Source: Alteromonas gilva (GTDB lineage Bacteria > Pseudomonadota > Gammaproteobacteria > Enterobacterales > Alteromonadaceae). From it: DNA of 64,000 nucleotides. This document shows positions 44,710 through 52,910 of the stretch, piece by piece. A program made the position numbers and the translations under genes. The notes under the pieces are model-generated. The model searched no databases. It was not told where the DNA came from and worked only from the letters and a program-made list of their open reading frames with translations. The stretch spans positions 1,860,001-1,924,000 of the forward strand of contig NZ_JAQQXP010000001.1 of assembly GCF_028595265.1 (NCBI RefSeq), written 5' to 3'. Within the stretch, counting starts at the first letter, position 1. Every line of letters starts with the position of its first letter.

Positions 44710-45705
44710 TTATTGATAAGCGGCAAGTTTATCCAGGTAGACTTGTTTTTCGTCGTCGGGTAACCAGGTCACTTTAAACGCATTCTCCATCAGCGTTTTA
44801 AGCTCTGCACGGCTAAAGTTGCCCTCTTGCTGCAGTGCCATCAGGTTTTCATTCATGTAGGCTCTGAAATAAGCAGGGTCATCCGAATTAATGGTGGCCA
44901 GTAAACCTTTGTCGAGCATCTGGCGTATTTCGTTGGCGGTCAGGGACTGCACCACAAACTGATTGGAAACCGGGCAAATGGTGAGACCTAAATTATGTGA
45001 TTTTATGAGTTCACACAGGGCCGCTGACTCTAATGCATTGACCCCATGATCAATACGGTCAACGCCAATAATTTCGATAACCTGGCGAATGTTTTCCAGC
45101 GTATTTTTTTGATTTACGTCGCAGTGCATTGTGAGTTTCAGGCCCCATTCCCGCGCCAGTTTAAAGACTTCACGAAACTTAACCGGTGGGTTGTTGTGTT
45201 CGTCTGAGTCAAGGCCCACGCCAACCAGCCAACCTAAGTAAGGCTTGGCCATATGTAAGTGCTCCATGGCCGACTCGGCTGACATATCGCGCAAAAAACA
45301 CATGATCAGTTGACTCTTAATGCCCAGTTCCTGTTCGGCAGCGGTCTGCGCTTTACGAATACCGGTAATCACCGTATCAAATGCAATGCCGCGGCTGGTG
45401 TGGCCCTGCGGGTCAAAAAATATTTCTGTGTAAACCACATTTTGTGCGGCTGCTTTGGCGAGGTAATCCCAGGTGAGTTGATAAAAATCCTGTTCATCAA
45501 TTAATACGCTCATTCCGGCGTAATAAATCTTTAAAAACGATGGCAGATCATGAAAATCGTAGGCTGCAATCAGCGCTTCAGGTGTGTCATAGGGTAAATC
45601 AATGTTATTTTTCTTGGCTAAAGCAAAACTTAATTCAGGCTCTAATGTGCCCTCTATATGCACATGTAACTCGGCTTTTGGCATACCTTCGATAAATGCT
45701 TGCAT
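44710..45705 (-). CDS. Adenosine/adenine deaminase family protein with altered HAGE motif
   Basis: 331 residues closest in pattern to bacterial adenine deaminases of the adenosine-deaminase superfamily (MPKAELHVHIEGTLEPELSF; YYAGMSVLIDEQDFYQLTW). Metal ligands H14, H16, H194 and D275 (NSDDPAYF) and H220 (RIDHGV) are present. The HAGE motif, whose Glu is the catalytic proton donor, reads HCDV here (194-197), so the substrate or mechanism may differ from adenine deaminase. N6-substituted-adenine (cytokinin-type) deaminases belong to the same superfamily. ATG 45705 has GGAG five bases upstream; the GTG at 45711 overlaps that site. Confidence 0.85.
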   Translation of the reverse strand: MQAFIEGMPKAELHVHIEGTLEPELSFALAKKNNIDLPYDTPEALIAAYDFHDLPSFLKIYYAGMSVLIDEQDFYQLTWDYLAKAAAQNVVYTEIFFDPQGHTSRGIAFDTVITGIRKAQTAAEQELGIKSQLIMCFLRDMSAESAMEHLHMAKPYLGWLVGVGLDSDEHNNPPVKFREVFKLAREWGLKLTMHCDVNQKNTLENIRQVIEIIGVDRIDHGVNALESAALCELIKSHNLGLTICPVSNQFVVQSLTANEIRQMLDKGLLATINSDDPAYFRAYMNENLMALQQEGNFSRAELKTLMENAFKVTWLPDDEKQVYLDKLAAYQ

Positions 45706-45890
45706 ACGCACTCCGTATTATTATCAGGCTGGAAATTATGATACTGCGGACAGTGCTGCAAGTATTATTCCCTCAGGCGCGTAAACTTAAGCAATTGTAA
45801 TAAATAGAGTAAGTGAATTAATCGGAATCTGTCATGAGTCAATTTGGTGCAGGGCTGCTCAACTAGAGGGCTGGCGTGCTATGCCATGGT

Positions 45891-46334
45891 TCAGCGTCTT
45901 AGTTTTGGTTTACCCCGCTGCCAGAACTGAGCACCGTCATAGGGTAAATCATCTTCGACGATAAAGGTTTTGTCGGCAATAATGGCGCCGTTTAGTTCCA
46001 GTGTCATGCGCCAGTCGCCAACTTTGTTGTCGAGCGGCTCCCACAGTGTATCGCCGAGGTAAAAATCCCAGTTATTTGAGCGGATATATTCTTCGCCGTC
46101 AAAGGGGGGCATGGGGTTACCTTCTTCATCGGGAATATCAGGATGGTAAATACAGTAGCGAACCTGCTGGTTTTTGGCGCGCTTTATATTCACAATAAAG
46201 CCAAATTCGATATCCAGCTCCAAAGGAATATAATTGGTAAACGTTTTTATTTTGGGCAGTGCTTTATCGTCTGCGTCCCACTTGGTGTGGATACCATAAG
46301 TCACAATTTCAATAATGGGTTTGGGTTTGGCCAT
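45891..46334 (-). CDS. DUF3859 domain-containing protein
   Basis: 147 residues that I recognise as DUF3859 from GIHTKWDADDKALPKIKTF, YIPLELDIEFGFIVNIK, PPFDGEEYIRSNNWDFYLGD and TLWEPLDNKVGDWRMTLEL. There is no signal peptide. The predicted fold is all beta. Function unknown. It is divergent from the BNR-repeat gene with 81 bases between. Confidence 0.8.
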   Translation of the reverse strand: MAKPKPIIEIVTYGIHTKWDADDKALPKIKTFTNYIPLELDIEFGFIVNIKRAKNQQVRYCIYHPDIPDEEGNPMPPFDGEEYIRSNNWDFYLGDTLWEPLDNKVGDWRMTLELNGAIIADKTFIVEDDLPYDGAQFWQRGKPKLRR

Positions 46335-46415
46335 AAAGGTTCGCTATCTGACTCGTTTTATTTGTATGATAATTGTGGATTTTAACAAAAATAGACAAGG
46401 AATTGTGTAGCAAAT

Positions 46416-47468
46416 ATGAAAAAGCTTATTATCAGTGCGCTGTTAAGCTGGTCGTTGGCAGGTTGGTATGCCACGGCTGCTAACCGCGTAGCCTTTGACG
46501 CAGAGGCTGTATTGCCATCTACCGAACAACCCGTTGATGTGTCGTTTCAGGCCGTTACCTGGCGCCATGACACCCTGATCGCGTCGGGCATGGGGGGCGG
46601 TATTTTTGCCTCGTCTGATAATGGTATCAGCTGGCGACAATTGCCGGCGCCCCCTGACAGCGACACATTGCAGTTTCGCGACAATCAGTTACTCAATAAT
46701 GATCGCTTAGTGCTGATGTCGGCAGGAGAAGGCGTAAGTTCCGGGGTATTTATCAGCGACGATTTTGGTCTGAGCTGGCGTCGGGTAGCCACCGGCAATA
46801 GTGAAACAACGTTTTATGATTGTTTTTATATGCTCGATGAGCAACAAGGCTGGCTGTATGGCGATGCCGACGAACAAGGCCTGTTTGTATTGCATACCGG
46901 TGATGGGGCGCTGAGTTGGCAACGGATGGCGTTGCCACTTGCGGCGCAGCCCGGTGAAGGCGGGTTTGCCTCAAGCGGCACCTGTTTAAATTCGCTAAGC
47001 GCAGAGCCTGGCGTAATCATAGGCACCGGAAACGGCGCAAACTCAAGGTTAATCGTTAACCGACAAGGGCAGTGGCGGGCTATTGAGAGCCCTATTTCTG
47101 GCGGAGAAGCGGGTGGCATTTTCTCGGTGCAAAGTACCCCAGACACCATCTATGTGAGTGGCGGCAGCTTAAAACACGCCGAACACCCCGCGCAGATGTG
47201 GCGATATGCGGTGTCGCAACAACGCTGGCATGCCTTACCGCAATTGCCGATGAAGGGTGCTGTGTATGGTTCTGCGCTGCTTTCTACCGCTTCCGGGCTG
47301 AGCATTTGGGTGAGTAATCCGCAAGGGGTATGGTATTTGCCCGCAGAGGCTAACAGCTGGCAACAGGTGAGTCGGTCAAACATTTGGAGTCTGGCCTGTA
47401 AAGACCGGGTGGGCTGCGTTGGAGTGGGCAAAAATGGCACTATTGAACGTTACCTGCCAAAGGCGTAG
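46416..47468 (+). CDS. Exported BNR/YCF48-like beta-propeller protein
   Basis: 350 residues with a signal peptide (MKKLIISALLSWSLAGWYAT ending near 22). At least three Asp-box/BNR signatures occur: SSDNGISWRQL, SDDFGLSWRRV and TGDGALSWQRM. These repeats form six- or seven-bladed propellers, as in sialidases and photosystem II assembly factor-like proteins. No sialidase catalytic set is evident, so enzyme activity cannot be inferred. It is followed by a structured gap (47485-47540, TGCTCAG paired with CTGAGCA) before the next gene. Confidence 0.82.
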   Translation: MKKLIISALLSWSLAGWYATAANRVAFDAEAVLPSTEQPVDVSFQAVTWRHDTLIASGMGGGIFASSDNGISWRQLPAPPDSDTLQFRDNQLLNNDRLVLMSAGEGVSSGVFISDDFGLSWRRVATGNSETTFYDCFYMLDEQQGWLYGDADEQGLFVLHTGDGALSWQRMALPLAAQPGEGGFASSGTCLNSLSAEPGVIIGTGNGANSRLIVNRQGQWRAIESPISGGEAGGIFSVQSTPDTIYVSGGSLKHAEHPAQMWRYAVSQQRWHALPQLPMKGAVYGSALLSTASGLSIWVSNPQGVWYLPAEANSWQQVSRSNIWSLACKDRVGCVGVGKNGTIERYLPKA

Positions 47469-47616
47469 CAGAGTACGTAAAAAGTGCTCAGCAGGGGCCA
47501 ACTCGCCTCGGGCAAACCCGGAGTCAGCGCAGACTGAGCAACCATCACAGTTGCGGGGCTTGCTAATTGAGAGTTTGCCTATACATCGTTAGTTGCAGTA
47601 AAACTCAGGACGCTCT

Positions 47617-48906
47617 ATGGACAAAGCACTACAGCTAAGGCGAGCAAAACGACACGCATTACTTTGGTTGCTGGGCGCTGCGCTGCTGTTTGTGGCGCTG
47701 AGTGTTTATCAGTCCTTACAGCCAGAGGCGGCCACTGTAACCTGGGTACCGTTACTCAAAATGATGGCTGAAGCCGCGCTGATAGGCGGACTCGCCGATT
47801 GGTTTGCCGTGTCTGCACTGTTCAGGCCGATACCGGCGTTTAAGCCTATCCCGCACACCAATATTGTCGCGCGTAACCAGTCTGCGATAGCGCAAAACCT
47901 GGCGCAGTTTGTGAAGGATAAGTTTTTTCATGCTGCGGCGATTGAAGTGCTGGTCAGCAAAAGTGAACCGGCAAAAGCCACCGGACACTGGCTTGCACAG
48001 CGCCATAATGCCAAACGCCTGGCCCGTTATGTGAGCGATTCGTTGGCCGGCTTTTTACATATACTGGATGATACGCCGATTCAAACTGCACTGAGACGTG
48101 CGGTAAATCGCGGCCTGCGCAAGTTGCCGTTGGCCAGTATTGTAGCCGGTATATTACGGATACTGACCAAAAATGGTCGTCATCAACAGATTGTAAATAA
48201 ATTAGTTGATAAGCTCGCGACCGCGCTGCAGAGCGAGGAAAGTCAGGCACTTATAGCTCAAAAACTGACTCTGTGGCTTAAAACCGAGCATAGCCGTCTG
48301 GAAAAGTTACTGCCAAGTAGCTGGCTCAGCGCTCAAGGGGCCGAAATTGCGGTCAGTGCGATGTCGCACACGTTGCAGGATATCAACCAGGATCCCCAGC
48401 ATCCCATTCGCCATGCCCTTGATGAACACATCAATCAGTTCATTGATAATCTTGAGTCCGATACACGGCTGCAACAGCAGCTTGAAGGTTTCCGCGATCG
48501 GTTGTTGGAGAGTCCGGCACTGCACGATTACCTGCAACGTGTCTGGCAGGATATTCATCAATGGTTATCCAGTGATCTGTCGAAAACAGACGGTCAGGTT
48601 GCAGCGCGATTAACGCAGTTTTTTGTCGACTGTGGCGAACGTCTCAATCAGGATGCCGCCTTGCAGCAGGCGGTAAATCACCACTTTGGTGTAGCGGCGC
48701 GTTATATAGCACCGGAACTGGCCGGGTTTCTGACCGACCATATTCGTCGCACAATTGAGGGTTGGGATGCTAAGGAAATGTCGGCGCAAATCGAACTTAA
48801 CATCGGTAAGGATCTGCAAAAAGTGCGTATTAATGGCACCATTGTTGGTGGTCTGATTGGCGGGGCGCTGTTTGGCATCGGGCACGTAATCACCCTGGTA
48901 TTCTAA
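47617..48906 (+). CDS. DUF445 family inner-membrane protein (YjiN-like)
   Basis: 429 residues. The N-terminal transmembrane helix (about 13-30) and the family motif MMAEAALIGGLADWFAVSAL with FRPIP come first. A long helical region follows (IARNQSAIAQNLAQFVKDKF-like), and a C-terminal glycine-rich helix (IVGGLIGGALFGIGHVITLVF) closes the protein, as in E. coli YjiN. Function is unknown. It is a single gene. Confidence 0.9.
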   Translation: MDKALQLRRAKRHALLWLLGAALLFVALSVYQSLQPEAATVTWVPLLKMMAEAALIGGLADWFAVSALFRPIPAFKPIPHTNIVARNQSAIAQNLAQFVKDKFFHAAAIEVLVSKSEPAKATGHWLAQRHNAKRLARYVSDSLAGFLHILDDTPIQTALRRAVNRGLRKLPLASIVAGILRILTKNGRHQQIVNKLVDKLATALQSEESQALIAQKLTLWLKTEHSRLEKLLPSSWLSAQGAEIAVSAMSHTLQDINQDPQHPIRHALDEHINQFIDNLESDTRLQQQLEGFRDRLLESPALHDYLQRVWQDIHQWLSSDLSKTDGQVAARLTQFFVDCGERLNQDAALQQAVNHHFGVAARYIAPELAGFLTDHIRRTIEGWDAKEMSAQIELNIGKDLQKVRINGTIVGGLIGGALFGIGHVITLVF

Positions 48907-49046
48907 CGCTCAGTCCTTTGCGTAGGTGTTTTTATGCGGCGGCGCGTTTGGATGCCGTTGTAATGAAGGTGAATGTGATTTTTATTGCGCTGCCATCGTT
49001 GGTTTGCTAATAACGTTTAATAGTGTTGAAACAGTAAGGAAGTGTT

Positions 49047-49463
49047 TTGCAGGATAAAAATATTCAGGTTAAGGACGAAGCTGCGATCAAACATTTACTC
49101 AGTCGCATGCCGGCAAGTGTGGCAAACAGCTTTACCGATCGACAACTGATGCATTTAAAAGTGGCATTAGGTGCCAGACAATGGGGCAAACACAAAGTCG
49201 ACTTCAGAGGCACGTTTCCGGTGCCATTTATGCGCAGTCGCATTTATTATGTTTTTCTTATGGGCCGTAACTTTCGTGAGCTTTCCCGCAGGGAACAAGT
49301 TGTGTCTGCATTTAGCCTGGCCGTGTTTATGACCTTGTTTATTACCTTTTCGGTGTTAATGGGCATCCTGGTGTTGTATTTGATAAAGTCGGCCTTAGGC
49401 ATCAACATATTTAAAGACTTTTCGTTTGGTATTTGGGACTGGTTTAAAGCGTTATGGCAGTAG
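49047..49463 (+). CDS. Small membrane protein of unknown function
   Basis: 138 residues. A cytoplasmic N-terminus of about 85 residues (AAIKHLLSRMPASVANSFTD) contains the conserved-looking KVDFRGTFPVPFMRSRIYYVFLMGRNFR. One or two hydrophobic helices (about 92-118) and a short tail follow. The start is TTG 49047 with AAGGA six bases upstream. Similar short proteins in this order are often mis-annotated as shikimate-pathway enzymes; nothing here supports that. Function unknown. Confidence 0.8.
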   Translation: MQDKNIQVKDEAAIKHLLSRMPASVANSFTDRQLMHLKVALGARQWGKHKVDFRGTFPVPFMRSRIYYVFLMGRNFRELSRREQVVSAFSLAVFMTLFITFSVLMGILVLYLIKSALGINIFKDFSFGIWDWFKALWQ

Positions 49464-49497
49464 CCCATCAACGACGACCAAAGTAGGCGTTGTTGGG

Positions 49498-50334
49498 TCA
49501 GGCTACGTCACGCATTTTTGCTAAAAACTCCTGCGCCGCCTGGCGACCCATCCTATAGCCTTTAATTAACTTACCTTTATGCATAGTGAGCCGCTTTACC
49601 GGAAAATCCGCCGGCGGCACAATTACCCTGATGCGGCAGTCCGCCGGGGGATGCGCAATAAAGCGCAGTGTCTGGTTATACACCTCACTTCGATGATGGA
49701 TAGTGTTGATGAGTTCAGGATGATCGGTAAACATTTTGTCGGTAATCCAGGGCGCTTTTTCGGTGGTTTTCTGGTATCCCCAGGGCTGCGATAATACAAC
49801 CGTAATATCCCGGGCGCCTTGCTCGTAGGCATACCTGACCGGAATCGCATCGGCTACACCACCATCAACATAAAAGTGAGATTCCAACTGCGGCGGGGTG
49901 CGATACACCACCGGTAGTGCACAGGTGGCTTCCATCAGCTCATCAAGATTCTCTTTACTCGCCCGGTGGTATTCTGCTTTGCCGGTGTACATATTGGTCA
50001 CCACAACGATCAGTGGAATGTGCTTTAACAGCGTACCGGGCGGCAGTGGGTAGCGCTGGCACGATTCAGACCACAACCATTTTACATCGGTCATATGGCC
50101 TTTCATCATAAAACGCACCGGGTTAAAAAAATCCCGCTGCGTGGCCATGCGAATAATAATGCGCCGGTTGCGCTCAGCATTGCCGCTGACATAACCGGCG
50201 GCATTGGTGGCACCGGCTGAAACACCCACCACAAAATCAAAGGGGTAATAGTGTTGTTGCTGAAAGGTGTCGAGCACGCCGGCGGCAAATATACCGCGCA
50301 TGGCGCCGCCTTCGATAACAAGTGCGCGCTGCAT
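49498..50334 (-). CDS. Patatin-like phospholipase (YjjU-like)
   Basis: 278 residues. The oxyanion loop EGGAMRGIFAAGVLD, the nucleophile elbow GVSAG (VVGVSAGATNAAGYV) and the catalytic Asp motif DGGVADAIPV are all intact, giving a complete Ser-Asp dyad. It is predicted to cleave lipids in the cytoplasm; YjjU-type proteins have no known specific substrate. I chose ATG 50334 (MQRALVIEGG), preceded by AAGGAGC; the frame is open to 50397 without a better start. Unlike the relic at 11989 it is functional-looking and of a different subgroup. Confidence 0.92.
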   Translation of the reverse strand: MQRALVIEGGAMRGIFAAGVLDTFQQQHYYPFDFVVGVSAGATNAAGYVSGNAERNRRIIIRMATQRDFFNPVRFMMKGHMTDVKWLWSESCQRYPLPPGTLLKHIPLIVVVTNMYTGKAEYHRASKENLDELMEATCALPVVYRTPPQLESHFYVDGGVADAIPVRYAYEQGARDITVVLSQPWGYQKTTEKAPWITDKMFTDHPELINTIHHRSEVYNQTLRFIAHPPADCRIRVIVPPADFPVKRLTMHKGKLIKGYRMGRQAAQEFLAKMRDVA

Positions 50335-50513
50335 TATAACGCTCCTTATGAGATGGCTGGTGGTGTATTTATGCCTTGCTGATTTACTGTATCGCAAGCC
50401 CGCGTCCGGGTGAAATCATTTAACTTAATTGCGCCACATAAATTGGGCTGAGTATACCTGTTGTACAACCCATAGCGGCAGACTGAAGAGCAAAGGGGGC
50501 TTTAGACGCATTT

Positions 50514-50560
50514 AAAAAGCAGGTGAAGCGCCGCCACTTTCAGATTGGCTGCGCTTCATC
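50514..50560 (-). terminator. Terminator-like hairpin of the repeat-peptide gene
   Basis: TGAAGCGC (50524-50531) pairs with GCGCTTCA (50551-50558). On the minus strand the stem is followed by ACCTGCTTTTTAAA. It starts 25 bases after the stop of the small secreted protein gene, so it probably ends that transcript. Confidence 0.55.
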
Positions 50561-50582
50561 TGCCGGAGAATGTCCTGCGGGA

Positions 50583-50936
50583 TTAGTGACGCTTGAATGG
50601 CGGACGTCCGCTGAAATCTGTTTGCGGTGAGTCATTGGTGATTTCGAATTGGGCTACATCGACCACGCCGACACATTCGGTAGTGCGTTTGTAGGGCGGC
50701 TTGCCGCGCATAACCACGGTTTTTACGTTTTCGCAGTTTTCTGTGCTAACCGTTTCAAACTGCGCAACATCAACACTTTTAACTTCCGTAAAACGGCGTT
50801 TAAAGGGGGGTTTACCGCTGCGCTCCACAACCGTCACTGTGTTGTTCTGAGCGCCCGAAACTGGTGCATATGTAGCGTTCACCTGCATTGTAATGAGGCA
50901 GGATAAGGCAGCGCCAAATAATAATTTTAGTTTCAT
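50583..50936 (-). CDS. Small secreted protein with three G(K/R)PP(F/Y)KR repeats
   Basis: 117 residues. A signal peptide (MKLKLLFGAALSCLITMQVNA) precedes the mature part, which contains GKPPFKRR at 41-48, GKPPYKRT at 78-85 and GRPPFKRH at the extreme C-terminus (110-117). VDVAQFET (55-62) and VDVAQFEI (92-99) follow the first two. Two Cys are at 68 and 88. Each unit ends in a dibasic KR, which looks like a processing site. I chose ATG 50936, which gives the signal peptide; an open frame runs to 51095 without one. I recognise no family. It is divergent from a secreted aspartic protease. Confidence 0.75.
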   Translation of the reverse strand: MKLKLLFGAALSCLITMQVNATYAPVSGAQNNTVTVVERSGKPPFKRRFTEVKSVDVAQFETVSTENCENVKTVVMRGKPPYKRTTECVGVVDVAQFEITNDSPQTDFSGRPPFKRH

Positions 50937-50968
50937 AAAAAGTAACAGCCTGTGGTGATAGCTAAAAT

Positions 50969-50984
50969 CTATAACAATTATCAA
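50969..50984 (-). promoter_or_regulatory. Fur-box-like palindrome upstream of the repeat-peptide gene
   Basis: On the minus strand TTGATAATTGTTATAG (50984-50969) matches the Fur 7-1-7 consensus at 11 of 14 positions, centred about 40 bases before the start codon. The match is weaker than at 31928 and AT-rich palindromes occur by chance, so this is tentative. Confidence 0.3.
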
Positions 50985-51173
50985 TGATGGATGTTTTCCT
51001 GATGAGAGGCGCTTAAATTGTTTAATTTTGGTGCGGCCTGGCACGGGTTTGGTGCGTAAGTTGCGGTAAGCAAAAAGAGACGCTTTACAAATCAAGCGCT
51101 TGTGAAGTGGCGCTTAATTTGCTGCCTTCGTTATATCGGTGTCTGTGGGCATCTTATTGCGGAGAAAGCAAAC

Positions 51174-51671
51174 ATGCGTAACTTCCTGGTCCGGTATGTA
51201 CTGAGCGCCTTCATATTAACGATGACGGCGGCACAGGCGTCGGCGTTGTCGTTTGCCCTGAGCACCAGCGAAGGCGGCACGCTGTATTTAGGAGACAGTG
51301 CACAAGCGCAGTCGTTATTTTTAATTGATACCGGCTCGTCAATGACCATACTGACCCAGGCTACGTTTGAGCAGATAAAACGTCAGCAAGAGGTTACTGA
51401 GGCTGGGCTGGTGATAGCCAAATTAGCCAACGGGCGCAAACAAACCGTGCAGTTGTACAACGTGCCGGTCCTCACACTCACCGATGAATGTCAGTTTAAC
51501 AATGTGAGTGTTGCGGTAATGAACAAAAAACACAATATTTTAGGCATGGAAGTACTAAGCCGTGCAGCCCCCATCAGCATCGCGTTGGCACCAGCAACCC
51601 TAACGCTTAACCAGTGCGACAATTCGCATACTGCCATGAATGAGTCTACCGTACGTACTGATGCACGCTAA
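51174..51671 (+). CDS. Secreted retropepsin-like aspartic protease (clan AA)
   Basis: 165 residues. A signal peptide (MRNFLVRYVLSAFILTMTAAQASA) is followed by a single retropepsin-type lobe. The catalytic motif is DTGSS at 52-56 (FLIDTGSSMTILTQATFEQI), and the second signature is NILGMEVLS. One lobe implies a homodimer, as in bacterial SpeB/PerP-like clan AA proteases. ATG 51174 follows GGAGAAAG. It is divergent from the repeat-peptide gene, which shares the 237-bp control region and may supply a substrate (inference). Confidence 0.85.
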   Translation: MRNFLVRYVLSAFILTMTAAQASALSFALSTSEGGTLYLGDSAQAQSLFLIDTGSSMTILTQATFEQIKRQQEVTEAGLVIAKLANGRKQTVQLYNVPVLTLTDECQFNNVSVAVMNKKHNILGMEVLSRAAPISIALAPATLTLNQCDNSHTAMNESTVRTDAR

Positions 51672-51703
51672 TGCTGTTATCCGTGCAGACGGTGTGTAAT
51701 TGT

Positions 51704-51735
51704 TAAAAAAGCAAGCTAACTGCTTGTCATTTTTT
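51704..51735. terminator. Bidirectional terminator between convergent genes
   Basis: CAAGC (51712-51716) pairs with GCTTG (51722-51726), flanked by six A on the left and six T on the right (51730-51735). It lies between the retropepsin gene (plus) and the lipoprotein hydrolase gene (minus), so it can serve both. Confidence 0.65.
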
Positions 51736-51747
51736 AGTGTGCAGAAA

Positions 51748-52770
51748 CTAATCCTCAGGTATCTGGCTCAGACAGTCGCTGTCCTTATAATCACAGAGTA
51801 TGCCCAGGGTGGCTATTTCATTGTTGGCTACCTGCCTGCCAAGCAAGTCAGACACAAAGGTGCTCAAAATATCCAGGCTAAAGAACGCAACCATTTCAAG
51901 GTGAATTAAGTCATCGAAAAGCGTTACATTAATGTGGCGATTCTGCACAGCATTAAACGCCTTCGGATTGGTAATTTTATCTGTGTTCGATGCATACACG
52001 AAGGTGGGTGAGGTGTTCTGGTTAAGGTGATTTAATAAATCTGTGTCGGTTAAGCTTACGCCAGATTTGTCATAAACAATTTGTATCGCATTATCAAGAG
52101 TCTCTGGTGAGATGAAGGCAGTGTAAAACTTATCTTTATAGCTCATGTTATACAGCGCTTTTGTTGAATAAGCGAAGTCTGTCATGGGCGCAAATAAATA
52201 GAGCCGGGCATTGTCAGTGTGTTGGGCAACGGCTTGCGCTGCCAGTGCGCCCATGGAAAACCCAACCAGATGCACAGCTTTGGGCTGCAGGCGCTGTATT
52301 TCTGCTAAAAGCGGCGCAGTAAAATCAAGACCAAACTGAAATGACTCTGAGGATTCAGGGCTGGGCACCACAATAACTTCAGCCCCTGTTATATTTTTTA
52401 ACCATTGCTGATGTACATAAAATATTTCGGCGGGTTGATGATAACCGGGAAAAATGACGATTAATTCGTTTGTGAGTGGCGTCGCACGGGTGCCTTTTTC
52501 CGTATCGTTTACAAATCGCCAAATCTTTCGTTTTCTTTCGATTTGAAGATTCATTTCCAAGCTGACGCGCTTATACTTATTGTAATTGTCTGGTAAGTTT
52601 AATGTTGTGATGCAGTACTGCTTGGTATCACAGACTTGCCTTTTAACAACATCAGTATCTTCACTATTAAACGGCGATCCTTGAGCACGAGTAATTTCAT
52701 GGGCAATAAATGAGGCGCAACCACTCAGGCTTAATAATACACAACCAATAATAAATCCTTTTAAATGCAT
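51748..52770 (-). CDS. Lipoprotein with alpha/beta-hydrolase fold
   Basis: 340 residues. The signal peptide ends in the lipobox LSGC (Cys18). An alpha/beta hydrolase core follows with FPGY in the oxyanion region (107-110), the nucleophile elbow GFSMG at 170-174 (Ser172) and a candidate catalytic His in DDLIHLEM. It is predicted to be an envelope-anchored esterase or thioesterase-like enzyme; substrate unknown. It ends against the shared terminator with the retropepsin gene. Confidence 0.85.
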   Translation of the reverse strand: MHLKGFIIGCVLLSLSGCASFIAHEITRAQGSPFNSEDTDVVKRQVCDTKQYCITTLNLPDNYNKYKRVSLEMNLQIERKRKIWRFVNDTEKGTRATPLTNELIVIFPGYHQPAEIFYVHQQWLKNITGAEVIVVPSPESSESFQFGLDFTAPLLAEIQRLQPKAVHLVGFSMGALAAQAVAQHTDNARLYLFAPMTDFAYSTKALYNMSYKDKFYTAFISPETLDNAIQIVYDKSGVSLTDTDLLNHLNQNTSPTFVYASNTDKITNPKAFNAVQNRHINVTLFDDLIHLEMVAFFSLDILSTFVSDLLGRQVANNEIATLGILCDYKDSDCLSQIPED

Positions 52771-52910
52771 AATCTGCTTCCTGTAGATTAGTTTTACATT
52801 AACCTATCATATAAAAAATATTCGTACATCATCGGTGTGCAGGCATAGCGTAAGTGTATTTTTGGCAGAGTGGGTGGTTGCTATGAACAGGCAAGGGATA
52901 ACTTTTTTTA

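Noticed and set aside
47485..47540. A tRNA-like or riboswitch-like fold between the BNR and DUF445 genes
   Set aside because: There are nested stems (TGCTCAG/CTGAGCA and an inner CGGG/CCCG), but no T-loop, anticodon arm or known riboswitch core.
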